The translations under genes and the position numbers were made by a program. This document shows positions 36,772 through 45,900 of a stretch of DNA of 64,000 nucleotides, in pieces; within the stretch, counting starts at the first letter, position 1, and the number at the start of each line of letters is the position of its first letter. The notes under the pieces were generated by a model. That model was given only the letters and a program-made list of their open reading frames with translations, was not told the origin of the DNA and did no database searches. The stretch is from assembly GCF_003201935.1 (NCBI RefSeq), contig NZ_QJJL01000006.1:99197-163196 (forward strand). The letters run 5' to 3'. This DNA is from Loktanella sp. PT4BL. GTDB lineage: Bacteria > Pseudomonadota > Alphaproteobacteria > Rhodobacterales > Rhodobacteraceae.

Positions 36772-37791
36772 ATGCAAGACAAAAATAAGACCCCCGCGAA
36801 CATGACCCCCCGTGACTGGGTCCAGATTTTGGCAAAATACCGCGAACCAAGCAGCATCCGCAGCAGCTTTGAACTCGCCGTCAGTTTGATCCCCTTTGTG
36901 GTGCTCTGGGTGCTGGCCTGCTGGGTGGCGCAATATAGCTATCTTGGCGCGTTTCTGATCTCGGCGGCGAACGGTCTTTTCCTGTTGCGGCTCTTTTGTA
37001 TTCAACACGATTGCGGCCATGGCTCGTTCTTTGGCAACCGTGATGTGAGTGACTGGGTCGGGCGGGCCTTGGGTGTTGTCACGCTTACGCCATATGATGT
37101 CTGGCGGCGCACACATTCGATCCATCACAGCCACGCGGGTGACCTTGACCAACGCGGCATCGGTGATGTGATGACGCTGACGGTCGAGGAATACCACCAG
37201 CGCACCCCCTTCGGACGGTTCCTCTATCGGGCATACCGCCACCCGTTTGTGATGTTCGGCCTTGGTCCGACCTATCTGTTTTTCCTGCAAAACCGTCTGC
37301 CGCTGGGCCTGCAAGGGCGCAAATACTGGGTCAGCGCGATGGGCACCAATGTTGCTATCGCTGCGATCCTTGGCACAATCGTCTATTTCGGCGGGCTGCA
37401 GGCACTGTTCCTTGTTTTCCTGCCGACAACCCTGATCGCCGCATCCATCGGCGTATGGCTCTTTTACGTTCAACACCAGTTTGAAACGACGCATTGGGAA
37501 CAGCACGAAGACTGGCAACTGCACGAGGCCGCTTTGCACGGCAGCTCACACTACGACCTGCCACCAATCCTGCGGTGGTTCACCGCGAACATCGGCATCC
37601 ACCACGTCCACCACCTCTATAGCCGCATCCCGTTCTACAGGCTGACAGAGGTCCTGCGCGACCATAGCGAACTGGTCGAGGTGAGCCGCATGACAATCGC
37701 CCAAAGCATCAAATGCGCAAGCCTTGATCTCTGGGACGAAAAATCCAAGCGCCTGATTTCCTTTGCCGCAGCGCGCAAGCTGGCCGCCTAG
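36772..37791 (+). CDS. Membrane fatty acid desaturase (DesA-like)
   Basis: 339 residues from the ATG at 36772. The three histidine boxes of the di-iron desaturases are present: HDCGHGSFF, HSIHHSHAGD and HVHHLYSRIPFY, spaced by four transmembrane segments. The layout resembles delta-12/omega-6 type fatty acid desaturases or their beta-carotene-hydroxylase-like cousins. It would introduce a double bond into membrane acyl chains using O2 and an electron donor. The gene stands alone and is followed by REP-like palindrome copy 5. Confidence 0.92.
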   Translation: MQDKNKTPANMTPRDWVQILAKYREPSSIRSSFELAVSLIPFVVLWVLACWVAQYSYLGAFLISAANGLFLLRLFCIQHDCGHGSFFGNRDVSDWVGRALGVVTLTPYDVWRRTHSIHHSHAGDLDQRGIGDVMTLTVEEYHQRTPFGRFLYRAYRHPFVMFGLGPTYLFFLQNRLPLGLQGRKYWVSAMGTNVAIAAILGTIVYFGGLQALFLVFLPTTLIAASIGVWLFYVQHQFETTHWEQHEDWQLHEAALHGSSHYDLPPILRWFTANIGIHHVHHLYSRIPFYRLTEVLRDHSELVEVSRMTIAQSIKCASLDLWDEKSKRLISFAAARKLAA

Positions 37792-37800
37792 CACCCCGCA

Positions 37801-37821
37801 GTCCCGGACCTGATCCGGGAC
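37801..37821. repeat. REP-like palindrome, copy 5
   Basis: Identical core to copy 1: GTCCCGGA...TCCGGGAC with CGCA before and CTC after. It lies 9 nt past the desaturase stop and 12 nt before the convergent TetR gene stop, so it may end transcription both ways. Confidence 0.87.
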
Positions 37822-37833
37822 CTCGTGCCGCCG

Positions 37834-38436
37834 CTACACCTTTGCAGGTTGTAGAACAGACAGCGCCAGATCCAGAATCGCCCGCGGGTCTTCGCCGCGC
37901 GCGCGGTAATCCAGTGCCAAGCCAATCTGCGCATGTGTATAGGCCGCAGCAAGGTCCGCGGGCAGACTGCTGGTCCACCCTCCTTCTGTGCGCGCTTGCG
38001 CAAACAGCTTGGTAAAGGCCACAAGCGCCATGCCGTCAATCTGCCCGATCACCGCTTGGGTCTTCGGCCCCAATTGATCGCGCGCTGCACGCATCTTCAC
38101 AAAAAGACAGCCGTGGTCATGTAACGGATCCGCCGCCGCCAGAGAGACGATCTTGGACAATTTAGTCCCAAGATCCTCGTCACTCTGCACAATGCCAAGC
38201 ATCTGCCCCAGCACAGTTTCCGCATAAACCTCAAGCACCGCAGCCGCCAAACCATCGTCATTGCCGAACTCGCGGTAGACCGATGGCTTCGACACCCCCG
38301 CCCGCGCACAAACCTCGTTCAGCGAGACATTTGTCGGCCCCTCTTGCCAGTAAGCCTGCATGGCCGCGTCGATCACAGCGGCTTTCTTCAGGGTCTTTGG
38401 GCGTCCACGGCTCGGTTTTTCTGGGTTAGATGACAT
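37834..38436 (-). CDS. TetR-family transcriptional regulator
   Basis: 200 residues. Helix-turn-helix EVCARAGVSKPSVYREFGND (about 41-60), with a long basic N-terminus (SSNPEKPSRGRPKTLKKAAV). The ligand domain is not recognised beyond the TetR_C-like family. Two similar inverted repeats lie between it and the divergent cupin gene; one starts 6 nt before its own ATG, indicating self-repression, and the other covers the cupin promoter. Confidence 0.9.
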   Translation of the reverse strand: MSSNPEKPSRGRPKTLKKAAVIDAAMQAYWQEGPTNVSLNEVCARAGVSKPSVYREFGNDDGLAAAVLEVYAETVLGQMLGIVQSDEDLGTKLSKIVSLAAADPLHDHGCLFVKMRAARDQLGPKTQAVIGQIDGMALVAFTKLFAQARTEGGWTSSLPADLAAAYTHAQIGLALDYRARGEDPRAILDLALSVLQPAKV

Positions 38437-38441
38437 TTTAG

Positions 38442-38453
38442 TACCGAATGGTA
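38442..38453. promoter_or_regulatory. TetR operator 1
   Basis: TACCGAATGGTA, arms TACC/GGTA. It lies 6 nt upstream of the TetR gene start and should block its own transcription or translation start when occupied. Confidence 0.75.
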
Positions 38454-38461
38454 TTTTATTG

Positions 38462-38497
38462 TTGACAGCTTTTCTGATTTATTTGTACCAATCGGTA
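38462..38497 (+). promoter_or_regulatory. Cupin gene promoter with TetR operator 2
   Basis: A good -35 box TTGACA is at 38462-38467. The operator TACCAATCGGTA (38486-38497) has the same arms as operator 1 (reverse complement TACCGATTGGTA, one centre base different) and falls at the expected -10 position, so bound repressor would block RNA polymerase. Confidence 0.75.
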
Positions 38498-38523
38498 TCA
38501 AATTTGCAAAGAGGAGAAATACA

Positions 38524-38946
38524 ATGTTGAAGACTTTGATCGCCGCCACTGCGGCTACCCTGCTTACAACCTTCGCCACCGCCGATGGTCACGGCCACGG
38601 CGCCATGCATGTGGCCCTTGAAAATGTCGCATGGGAAGACGCACCATTGCCCGGTGTCCAACTGGCGCTGGCCTGGGGCGAGGATGCAACCGGCGCAACG
38701 TGGCTGTTCAAAATGGAGCCGGGGGTGGCATTGCCGATGCATACCCACAGCAGTGACTATTGGGGACTGACCATTCAGGGCAACTGGGTACACATCGAAG
38801 GTGAAGGCACCGAAGTGCCCACAGGCCCGGGCGACTACGCCCTTGTCCCCGCTGGTGAGCCGCATGCCGATCGTTGTGACAGCGACGTGGAGTGCATCTT
38901 CCTGCTCGATTTCGCCGGACCACGTGATGTGGCCTTGGCAAACTAG
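38524..38946 (+). CDS. Secreted cupin-domain protein
   Basis: 140 residues. A signal peptide (MLKTLIAATAATLLTTFATA) is followed by one cupin barrel: metal-type residues in LPMHTHSSDYWGLTIQGNWV (HxH...) and PGDYALVPAGEPHADRCDSD. The ribosome site AGAGGAG is 6 nt before the ATG. It is regulated by the divergent TetR gene through two matching operators. The small-molecule substrate is unknown; the pairing suggests induction by a compound the cupin acts on. Confidence 0.88.
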   Translation: MLKTLIAATAATLLTTFATADGHGHGAMHVALENVAWEDAPLPGVQLALAWGEDATGATWLFKMEPGVALPMHTHSSDYWGLTIQGNWVHIEGEGTEVPTGPGDYALVPAGEPHADRCDSDVECIFLLDFAGPRDVALAN

Positions 38947-39092
38947 CACCGCGCCGATGATTGTCTTGCCGGCCGCGATATCTGCGGCTGGCAAGTTCCT
39001 CAGACAAGGCTATCGCCATCATCGCGCACCATCAGGGCCCCGCACGGTTCAGACATACACCGCCCAAAAGCTCCCGCCAACGCGGCCGGACG

Positions 39093-40241
39093 CTACCCCG
39101 GCATGACCCGCAGCACCTCGCCCGCGTCCAACAGCAGCAGCACCGCGCCGTCCTCCAGCACTTCCACGTCACGGATGCGGCCCACATCAGTCAGCAAACG
39201 CTCTTCGCCAACCACGCGCCCGTTCTGGATATCCAGACGCACCAGCGCACCGGGGTTGAGCGAGGCAATCAGCAAATCCCCCTGCCACGCGGCATATGGC
39301 CCGTCATAAAACATCATCCCACCGGGTGCGATCACAGGGTCCCAATAGTAAACGGGTTCTTCAAAATCGGGCCCGCTTGCATCGCCACCGCCCACATCAG
39401 ACCCGCGGTAATTGATCCCGTAGCTCACAACCGGCCAACCATAGTTCAGCCCCGCCTGTGGCCGGTTCAACTCATCCCCGCCGCGCGGCCCGTGTTCGAT
39501 TGTCCAAAGCCCGCCGGGCCCCATCGCGGCACCCTGCACGTTGCGATGGCCCAGCGACCAGACCTGATCATTGCCTGCACGGCCCACAAAGGGATTGTCC
39601 GCAGGCACCGATCCGTCCGCATTCACACGGATGATCTTGCCATGGGTCGTCTCGATATCCTGCACCAGAGTGCCACTATCGCCAGCACCACGATCACCTG
39701 TCGTAATCCAGACGGTCCCATCTGCCATCGGTAGAATGCGGCTGCCGAAATGGCGCCCGTTGCGCGCGGGATTATCCTGCACAAAAATATCCGTCGCATC
39801 ACTGATCACACCATCGGCACCCAAAGTTCCGCGGGCCGCTGCCGTCACCAAACCGCCGCGCACGGATTTCGCATAGGTCCAGAAAATCGTCCTGTCCTGC
39901 GCAAAATCGGGGGACACCGCTACGTCCAGCAACCCGCCCTGACCCTGCGCCGCCACATCAGGCAACCCCGCCAATGGGCTGCTCAGACTGCCATCCGCAT
40001 TCATGACACGCAGGTTTCCGACCTTCTCGGTCACCAGAAACTGCCCGTTCCCGAGGTTCGCAATCCCCCACGGGCTATCCAGACCATCGGCAAAAACCTC
40101 AACCGTCACATCGGTGACGGGCAACGCGGGCGCACGTGTCTGCTCTGCAAACGCAGGGGTGAAATCGGCATTCGGGCGCCCTTGGTCCACCTGCGCATAG
40201 GCGGCAACAGGTAACATCATCAATGCAAGAATACGAAACAT
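39093..40241 (-). CDS. PQQ-dependent sugar dehydrogenase (GSDH/Asd-like)
   Basis: 382 residues. The signal peptide is MFRILALMMLPVAAYA. A six-bladed soluble glucose/sorbosone dehydrogenase fold follows: FLVTEKVGNLRVM, LLDVAVSPDF, GRHFGSRILPMADGTVWITT, LGHRNVQGAAM and GPRGGDELNRPQAGLNYGWP. It would oxidise an aldose in the periplasm with PQQ. No PQQ biosynthesis genes are in the window. It starts 3 nt after the queG stop, probably as the end of one transcript. Confidence 0.9.
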   Translation of the reverse strand: MFRILALMMLPVAAYAQVDQGRPNADFTPAFAEQTRAPALPVTDVTVEVFADGLDSPWGIANLGNGQFLVTEKVGNLRVMNADGSLSSPLAGLPDVAAQGQGGLLDVAVSPDFAQDRTIFWTYAKSVRGGLVTAAARGTLGADGVISDATDIFVQDNPARNGRHFGSRILPMADGTVWITTGDRGAGDSGTLVQDIETTHGKIIRVNADGSVPADNPFVGRAGNDQVWSLGHRNVQGAAMGPGGLWTIEHGPRGGDELNRPQAGLNYGWPVVSYGINYRGSDVGGGDASGPDFEEPVYYWDPVIAPGGMMFYDGPYAAWQGDLLIASLNPGALVRLDIQNGRVVGEERLLTDVGRIRDVEVLEDGAVLLLLDAGEVLRVMPG

Positions 40242-40243
40242 GA

Positions 40244-41290
40244 TCAGTCCTCCTTCAGACGTGAGATAGCCCAGCGCGCCGCATCGGCCACTGCCGCATC
40301 AGGATCATCAACCAAAGGTGAAACGGCTGCGATCAACGTCTGATCACCGGAATTGCCAATCGCATAGGCCACATTGCGCACAAAACGGTCGCGGCCGATC
40401 CGCTTGATCGGTGATCCCGAAAACAGCGCGCGAAAGCCCGCATCATCCAACCCCGCCAAATCTGCCAACGGTGGTGCCACCAGATCATCCCGCGCCGCAA
40501 GCTTTGCATCCCGCCCCTCATGGGCAAATTTGTTCCACGGACAGACCGCCAGACAGTCATCACAACCATAAATCCGGTTGCCCATGAGCGGGCGCAACTC
40601 GGCGTCCACCGGCCCTTTATGTTCAATCGTCAGATAGGAAATGCAACGCCGCGCATCCAGACGGTAAGGGGCCGGAAACGCGCCTGTCGGGCAGATGTCC
40701 AGACAGGCGGTGCAAGATCCGCAATGGCTCGTCTCTGCCACATCGCTTGCCAGATCCACGGTGGTAAAGATCGCGCCAAGAAAGAACCAGTTGCCCAGAT
40801 CACGGGATAACAGGTTGGTATGCTTACCCTGCCACCCCAGTCCGGCCGCCTGCGCGAGCGGTTTCTCCATCACAGGGGCGGTATCGACAAAGACCTTGAT
40901 CTCCGCCTCCGGCACCTGTTCGATCAACCAGCGGCCTACGTGTTTCAGACGCTTTTTCACCACATCATGATAATCACGGTTCTGCGCATAAACACTGATC
41001 GCGGCACGGTCACGTTCCTCCAAGACCGCCAAAGGATCATGCTCCGGCGTATAGGGTTCCGCCAGCATAATCACCGACCGCGCGGCGGGCCAAAGCGCTG
41101 TCGGGTCCGCCCGCCATGCCATCCGCTCTGCCATCCAGCCCATCTGCCCATGCATCCCGGACGCAACGAATGCCTGCAACCTTTCAGGCAATTCCGGCAC
41201 GGCATCAGGCCGACACACACCGACAGCGGCAAAGCCCGCCTCCTGCGCAAAGCCGATCAAACGCTGTTTCAGATTACCCGTTTCTTGCAA
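40244..41290 (-). CDS. queG: Epoxyqueuosine reductase
   Basis: 348 residues. Reduces epoxyqueuosine to queuosine in the wobble base of tRNA, using cobalamin and two 4Fe-4S clusters. The N-terminal domain has [11 protein letters not shown] and [19 protein letters not shown]; the cluster cysteines are [16 protein letters not shown] and [17 protein letters not shown]. Length and domain order are normal. It lies 88 nt from the upstream GST gene, with a REP-like palindrome and AAATATC repeat in the gap. Confidence 0.96.
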   Translation of the reverse strand: MQETGNLKQRLIGFAQEAGFAAVGVCRPDAVPELPERLQAFVASGMHGQMGWMAERMAWRADPTALWPAARSVIMLAEPYTPEHDPLAVLEERDRAAISVYAQNRDYHDVVKKRLKHVGRWLIEQVPEAEIKVFVDTAPVMEKPLAQAAGLGWQGKHTNLLSRDLGNWFFLGAIFTTVDLASDVAETSHCGSCTACLDICPTGAFPAPYRLDARRCISYLTIEHKGPVDAELRPLMGNRIYGCDDCLAVCPWNKFAHEGRDAKLAARDDLVAPPLADLAGLDDAGFRALFSGSPIKRIGRDRFVRNVAYAIGNSGDQTLIAAVSPLVDDPDAAVADAARWAISRLKED

Positions 41291-41324
41291 ACCAGCGCAC
41301 CCCGCAGCATGCCCGTCATTATTG

Positions 41325-41343
41325 GCCCGAAAATATCCCGGGG
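41325..41343. repeat. AAATATC hairpin repeat, copy 3
   Basis: GCCCGAAAATATCCCGGG with an upstream TTATTGG, a relative of the copies at 1454-1480 and 25101-25126. It lies directly before REP-like palindrome copy 6. Confidence 0.35.
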
Positions 41344-41344
41344 A

Positions 41345-41365
41345 GTCCCGGACAACGTCCGGGAC
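41345..41365. repeat. REP-like palindrome, copy 6 (variant)
   Basis: Arms GTCCCGGAC and GTCCGGGAC with a 3-nt AAC loop; the stem is one base longer on each side than in copy 1 and the flanking CGCA and CTC are lost. It lies between the leftward GST gene stop (41378) and the queG start (41290). Confidence 0.75.
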
Positions 41366-41377
41366 GGGGCAGAGCCC

Positions 41378-42043
41378 CTAGAAGTCCAGATCGGCATAAT
41401 GCGCCGCAGGCTGAAACCCCGGCACCTCATCCGCCAGAATAGACCGGAACGCGGGGCGGGACTTGATCTTGGCATACCAGTCTTTCAACACCTCATGCCG
41501 GTTCCAGTCCACGTCACTGGTATAATCCAGACACGACAGTTGCGCGGCAGCCGCAAAATCCGCCATCGTCATCTCGTTACCCGCAAGCCAGCGGCGTTCG
41601 TCCAGCAGACGCGCCATATAATCCAGATGGTATTTGATGGCCTTCGCGCCGGCTTTCACATTCGTGCTGTCCGGATAACCGGTGCCCATGATCTTGCGGT
41701 AGACACGCTCACCGGTCAGCTTTGTCGTGACCTCTTGATAGAACTTGTCATCAAACCAGCCCACCAGACGCCGAACCTCGCAGCGGGCATCGGCCCCTTT
41801 TGGCAATAACGCGGGCGTCGGGTGCGTCTCTTCGATATACTCGCAGATCGCCACACTGTCCGACATTGTACGCCCGTCCATTTTCAGCACAGGAACCTTG
41901 CCCGCCGGATTGCGGCGCAGGAAATCCGGATCCTTTTCCCAATAGCGTTCTTCGACCAAAGCGACTTCGATCTTCTTTTCGCCCAGACACAGCCGGACTT
42001 TGCGGGAAAACGGAGACAAGGGATAATGGTACAGGGTGTTCAT
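41378..42043 (-). CDS. Glutathione S-transferase family protein
   Basis: 221 residues. Thioredoxin-like N-terminal domain: YHYPLSPFSRKVRLCLGEKK with the active-site Ser/Tyr region, then NPAGKVPVLKMDGRTMSDSV with the glutathione-binding VPVL and the S of the SNAIL-like motif. The C-terminal helical domain has LAGNEMTMADFAAAAQLSCL, the capping motif with Asp. Substrate unknown. Confidence 0.93.
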   Translation of the reverse strand: MNTLYHYPLSPFSRKVRLCLGEKKIEVALVEERYWEKDPDFLRRNPAGKVPVLKMDGRTMSDSVAICEYIEETHPTPALLPKGADARCEVRRLVGWFDDKFYQEVTTKLTGERVYRKIMGTGYPDSTNVKAGAKAIKYHLDYMARLLDERRWLAGNEMTMADFAAAAQLSCLDYTSDVDWNRHEVLKDWYAKIKSRPAFRSILADEVPGFQPAAHYADLDF

Positions 42044-42107
42044 GCGCGGCTCACAACAATAACTCGCCCTTCAATGCCGCAAGCTGCGCCACTGTTCAAT
42101 GGCTGGG

Positions 42108-42881
42108 TCAGTTTTCAAAGCATTCCGCGCGCCCGTCCGCCGCAATCGTTGCGGCCCCGCTCATGATCGCGCGCGTGCGTTCGCGGGTGAATGTGCTGGG
42201 GTTGCTGGCCGAACGGGTTTTGGGCGCAGGCAGGATCGCGGCAAGGCGCGCCGCCTGTGTGGGCGTCAGATCGGCGGCATCAACACCGAAATAATGCCGC
42301 GCCGCGGCCTGCACGCCAAAGACACCTTCATCGAATTCGGCCACATTCAGGTAGAGCTCGACAATCCGGCGCTTGGACCAGATCGCCTCGGTCAAGGGCG
42401 TCCAAAGCGCTTCAATCGCCTTGCGCGACCAGCTTCGGCCGTGCCACAGAAACACGTTCTTGACGACCTGCTGCGAAATGGTCGAGGCCCCGCCGCGCCC
42501 GCGTTCCACCGCATCCTGGATGGCGTTGACATCCAGCCCCCAGTGCAGACAGAAATTCGCGTCTTCCGCCGCCACCACGGACCGCGCCATAACGGGGGCG
42601 ATATCTTCGATATCCACCCATTCCCGTTTAATCGTCACCAAACGATGGGCTTCGGCACGCATATAGGGTGTCGTGGGCGGATTGATGACCGCGTACAGCA
42701 GCGTCCAGAGCAGCGCGAAAGAAAAGACAGCCACAACACCCCAAAAAACCGTCCTGCGGATAAACCGGCGCACGCGGGCCACAAGCCCGAGCTTTTCGGT
42801 CTTCCTCGCAGGTTTCTTTTTGGGTGCCGGCTTTTGCGCCGTTCGCTTTCTAGCTGTGCTCGGTTCTGCCATCTGCCCCAT
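42108..42881 (-). CDS. mtgA: Monofunctional peptidoglycan transglycosylase
   Basis: 257 residues. A basic N-terminus is followed by one membrane anchor (TVFWGVVAVFSFALLWTLLY), then a GT51 domain: VVAAEDANFCLHWGLDVNAI with catalytic Glu, GGASTISQQVVKNVFLWHGR, and KRRIVELYLNVAEFDEGVFG. It polymerises lipid II glycan chains in the periplasm without a transpeptidase domain. The N-terminal tail is Lys/Arg/Pro-rich. Confidence 0.96.
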   Translation of the reverse strand: MGQMAEPSTARKRTAQKPAPKKKPARKTEKLGLVARVRRFIRRTVFWGVVAVFSFALLWTLLYAVINPPTTPYMRAEAHRLVTIKREWVDIEDIAPVMARSVVAAEDANFCLHWGLDVNAIQDAVERGRGGASTISQQVVKNVFLWHGRSWSRKAIEALWTPLTEAIWSKRRIVELYLNVAEFDEGVFGVQAAARHYFGVDAADLTPTQAARLAAILPAPKTRSASNPSTFTRERTRAIMSGAATIAADGRAECFEN

Positions 42882-42954
42882 AAGCCATAGGCGGGGTTAA
42901 AGGGTCAAGAAGATGCAGCGCCCCCGCGCGATTTTCAGCGCGGGGGCGTGGTAT

Positions 42955-45900
42955 TTATTCCGCAGGGATTGCCGCGTCCTCGATGCTGAGCGGTGCAGGC
43001 AAATGCACCAGCATCTCTTTGGGGCAGACCTGCAGGAAATTGGCTTTCTCAAGGTCCCAATGCTGCAGGATATCAGCGGCCTTGCGGCTGCCTGTCTCCG
43101 CGGCATGACGTTCGATCAGGCCTTTCAACTGGGTCTCCCAGTGATCGACCGTCACAGGGTTCGTCACCAGTGTTTCCATGTTGATCAGCTCTGCGGCCTC
43201 GCCCTTGGGGTCATAAAGATAAGCCATACCGCCGGTCATGCCCGCCCCGAAGTTCGCACCGATCGTGCCAAGGATCACAGCAACACCACCGGTCATATAT
43301 TCACACCCGTTCGTGCCGCAGCCCTCGATCACCACATGGGCACCCGAGTTGCGCACCGCAAACCGCTCGCCCGCGCGACCGGCGGCGAAAAGATACCCCG
43401 CCGTCGCACCATAAAGCACGGTGTTGCCAATGATCGTGTTGTCCGACGCCACCAGCGGGCTGACCATCGGCGGACGGATCACGATTGTCCCCCCCGACAG
43501 ACCCTTGCCCACATAGTCGTTGGCATCACCCGACACCTCTAGCTTGAGACCCGGGGCTGCAAAGGCCCCCAGCGACTGGCCCGCACTGCCGCGCAGTTTC
43601 ACCGTCAGGTGATCCGGCTGCAACGCGTTGCGCATCCCGAACTGCTGCACGATGTGGCTGGATGTGCGTGTGCCGATTGTCCGCAGCGTGTTCTGCACCG
43701 CATAGTCCAGCTGCATCTTCTCGCCATCATTCAGGAAGCGCGCGGCGTCCTGCACAATCTGCGCATCCAGCGTATCATCGACAGGATTGCGCGGCTTGTT
43801 GCGGTCATAGGTGATCTTGTTGGCTCCATCGACGGTGATCAACAGCGGGTTCAGGTCCAGATCATCCAGATGCGCTGACCCACGCGACACTTGGGTCAAC
43901 AGATCGGCACGGCCAATCACGTCATCCAAAGACCGCGCGCCAATCGACGCAAGGATTTCACGGACTTCAGTCGCATAGAAGGTGATCAGGTTGACAACCT
44001 TGTCGGCATTGCCGGTGAACTTCTCACGCAGCGCTTCGTCCTGCGTACACACACCCACAGGGCAGGTGTTCGACTGGCACTGACGCACCATGATGCAGCC
44101 CATCGCGATCAGCGCAGCGGTGCCGATGCCATATTCCTCGGCCCCCATCATCGCAGCCATGACAATGTCACGGCCAGTACGCAAACCACCATCGGTGCGC
44201 AGGGTAATCCGCTCACGCAGGTTGTTCATGGCAAGCACCTGATGCGCCTCGGTCAGGCCCATTTCCCATGGCAGGCCTGCGTATTTGATCGACGTACCGG
44301 GCGATGCACCTGTGCCGCCATTGTGACCCGAAATCAGGATCACATCGGCCTTGGCCTTGGCCACACCAGCGGCAATCGTTCCCACACCGGACGACGACAC
44401 CAGCTTCACGGTCACCTTACAGCGCGGGTTGATCTGCTTGAGGTCATAGATCAGCTGCGCCAAGTCCTCGATGGAATAGATATCGTGGTGCGGCGGCGGT
44501 GAAATCAGGGTCACGCCCTTGGTCGAGTGACGCAGACGCGCAATCAGGTCAGTGACCTTCATACCGGGCAACTGGCCACCCTCACCGGGCTTGGCACCCT
44601 GCGCGACTTTGATCTCAAGCTCTTCACAGGCGTTCAGATATTCGGCTGTCACACCAAAGCGGCCTGACGCCACCTGCTTGATCTTTGCGGAAGGGTTATC
44701 TCCATTGGGTTCGGGGTTGAAGTGTGCGGGATCTTCGCCACCCTCACCGGAATCCGACTTTGCACCGATGCGGTTCATCGCCACGTTCAGCGTCTTATGC
44801 GCCTCGGGCGACAGCGCACCCAAAGACATGCCGGGTGTCACGAAACGCTTGCGGATTGCGGTGATGCTTTCCACCTCTTCAATCGGGATCGGCGCACCCA
44901 GCGGTTTGATCGCCAGAAGGTCACGCAGATGGATCGGCGGGTTCGACTGCATGGATTTCGAGAACTGCTGCCACAAAGCATAGCTCGCCTTGTTACAAGC
45001 CGCCTGCAACATGTGCATCGTTTGCGCTTCCCATGCGTGCTTTTCACCGGACCGGCGGGCCTTGTAGAAGCCCCCGATTGGCAACACATCACTGCCACCT
45101 TTCCAGCCCTTCGCATGGACCTCTTCCAGCTTGGTCTGAATACCGGATGTCCCGATGCCGGAAATACGGCTGTGCATACCGGGGAAATATTCCGCGACCA
45201 TCGCACGCGACAGACCCACGGCCTCAAAGTTCAGACCGCCGCGATAGGACGACAGAACCGAAATCCCCATCTTTGACATGATCTTGAGAAGACCCGCATC
45301 AATGGCGGCGCGATACCGCGCGACAGCCTCGGTCAATGTGCCCTCGATCAGGCCGCGACGCACACGATCCGCGATAGAGTCCTGTGCGAGATAGGCGTTC
45401 ACAGTAGTCGCGCCACAGCCGATCAGCACCGCAAAGTAATGCGGATCAATACACTCGGCCGAGCGCACGTTGATCGAACAGAAGGTCCGCAGGCCTTTCG
45501 ATGTCAGACCCGAATGGACCGCAGAGGTCGCAAGGATCATCGGCATCGGCACCAGATCTTCAGACTGGTTCTGATCGGTCAGCACAATATGGCCCGCACC
45601 CGAACGCACGGCGTCTTCGGCCTCGGCACGAATACGCTGCAGGCCCGCATTCAAAGACCCCGCTCCCGGCTCAAAGACACAGTCGATCACAGCAACGCTG
45701 TCGCCGAACTGTTTCATCATCTGCTCGAACTCGGCGTTGGCGACGAAAGGACTTGCCAGCAACAGGATCTCGGTCTGCGACGAATCCTCATCCAGCACGT
45801 TTTTCAGGTTCCCGAACCGCGTTTTCAGCGACATCACGCGGCTTTCGCGCAAACTGTCGATTGGCGGGTTCGTGACCTGGCTAAAGTTCTGCCGGAAGAA

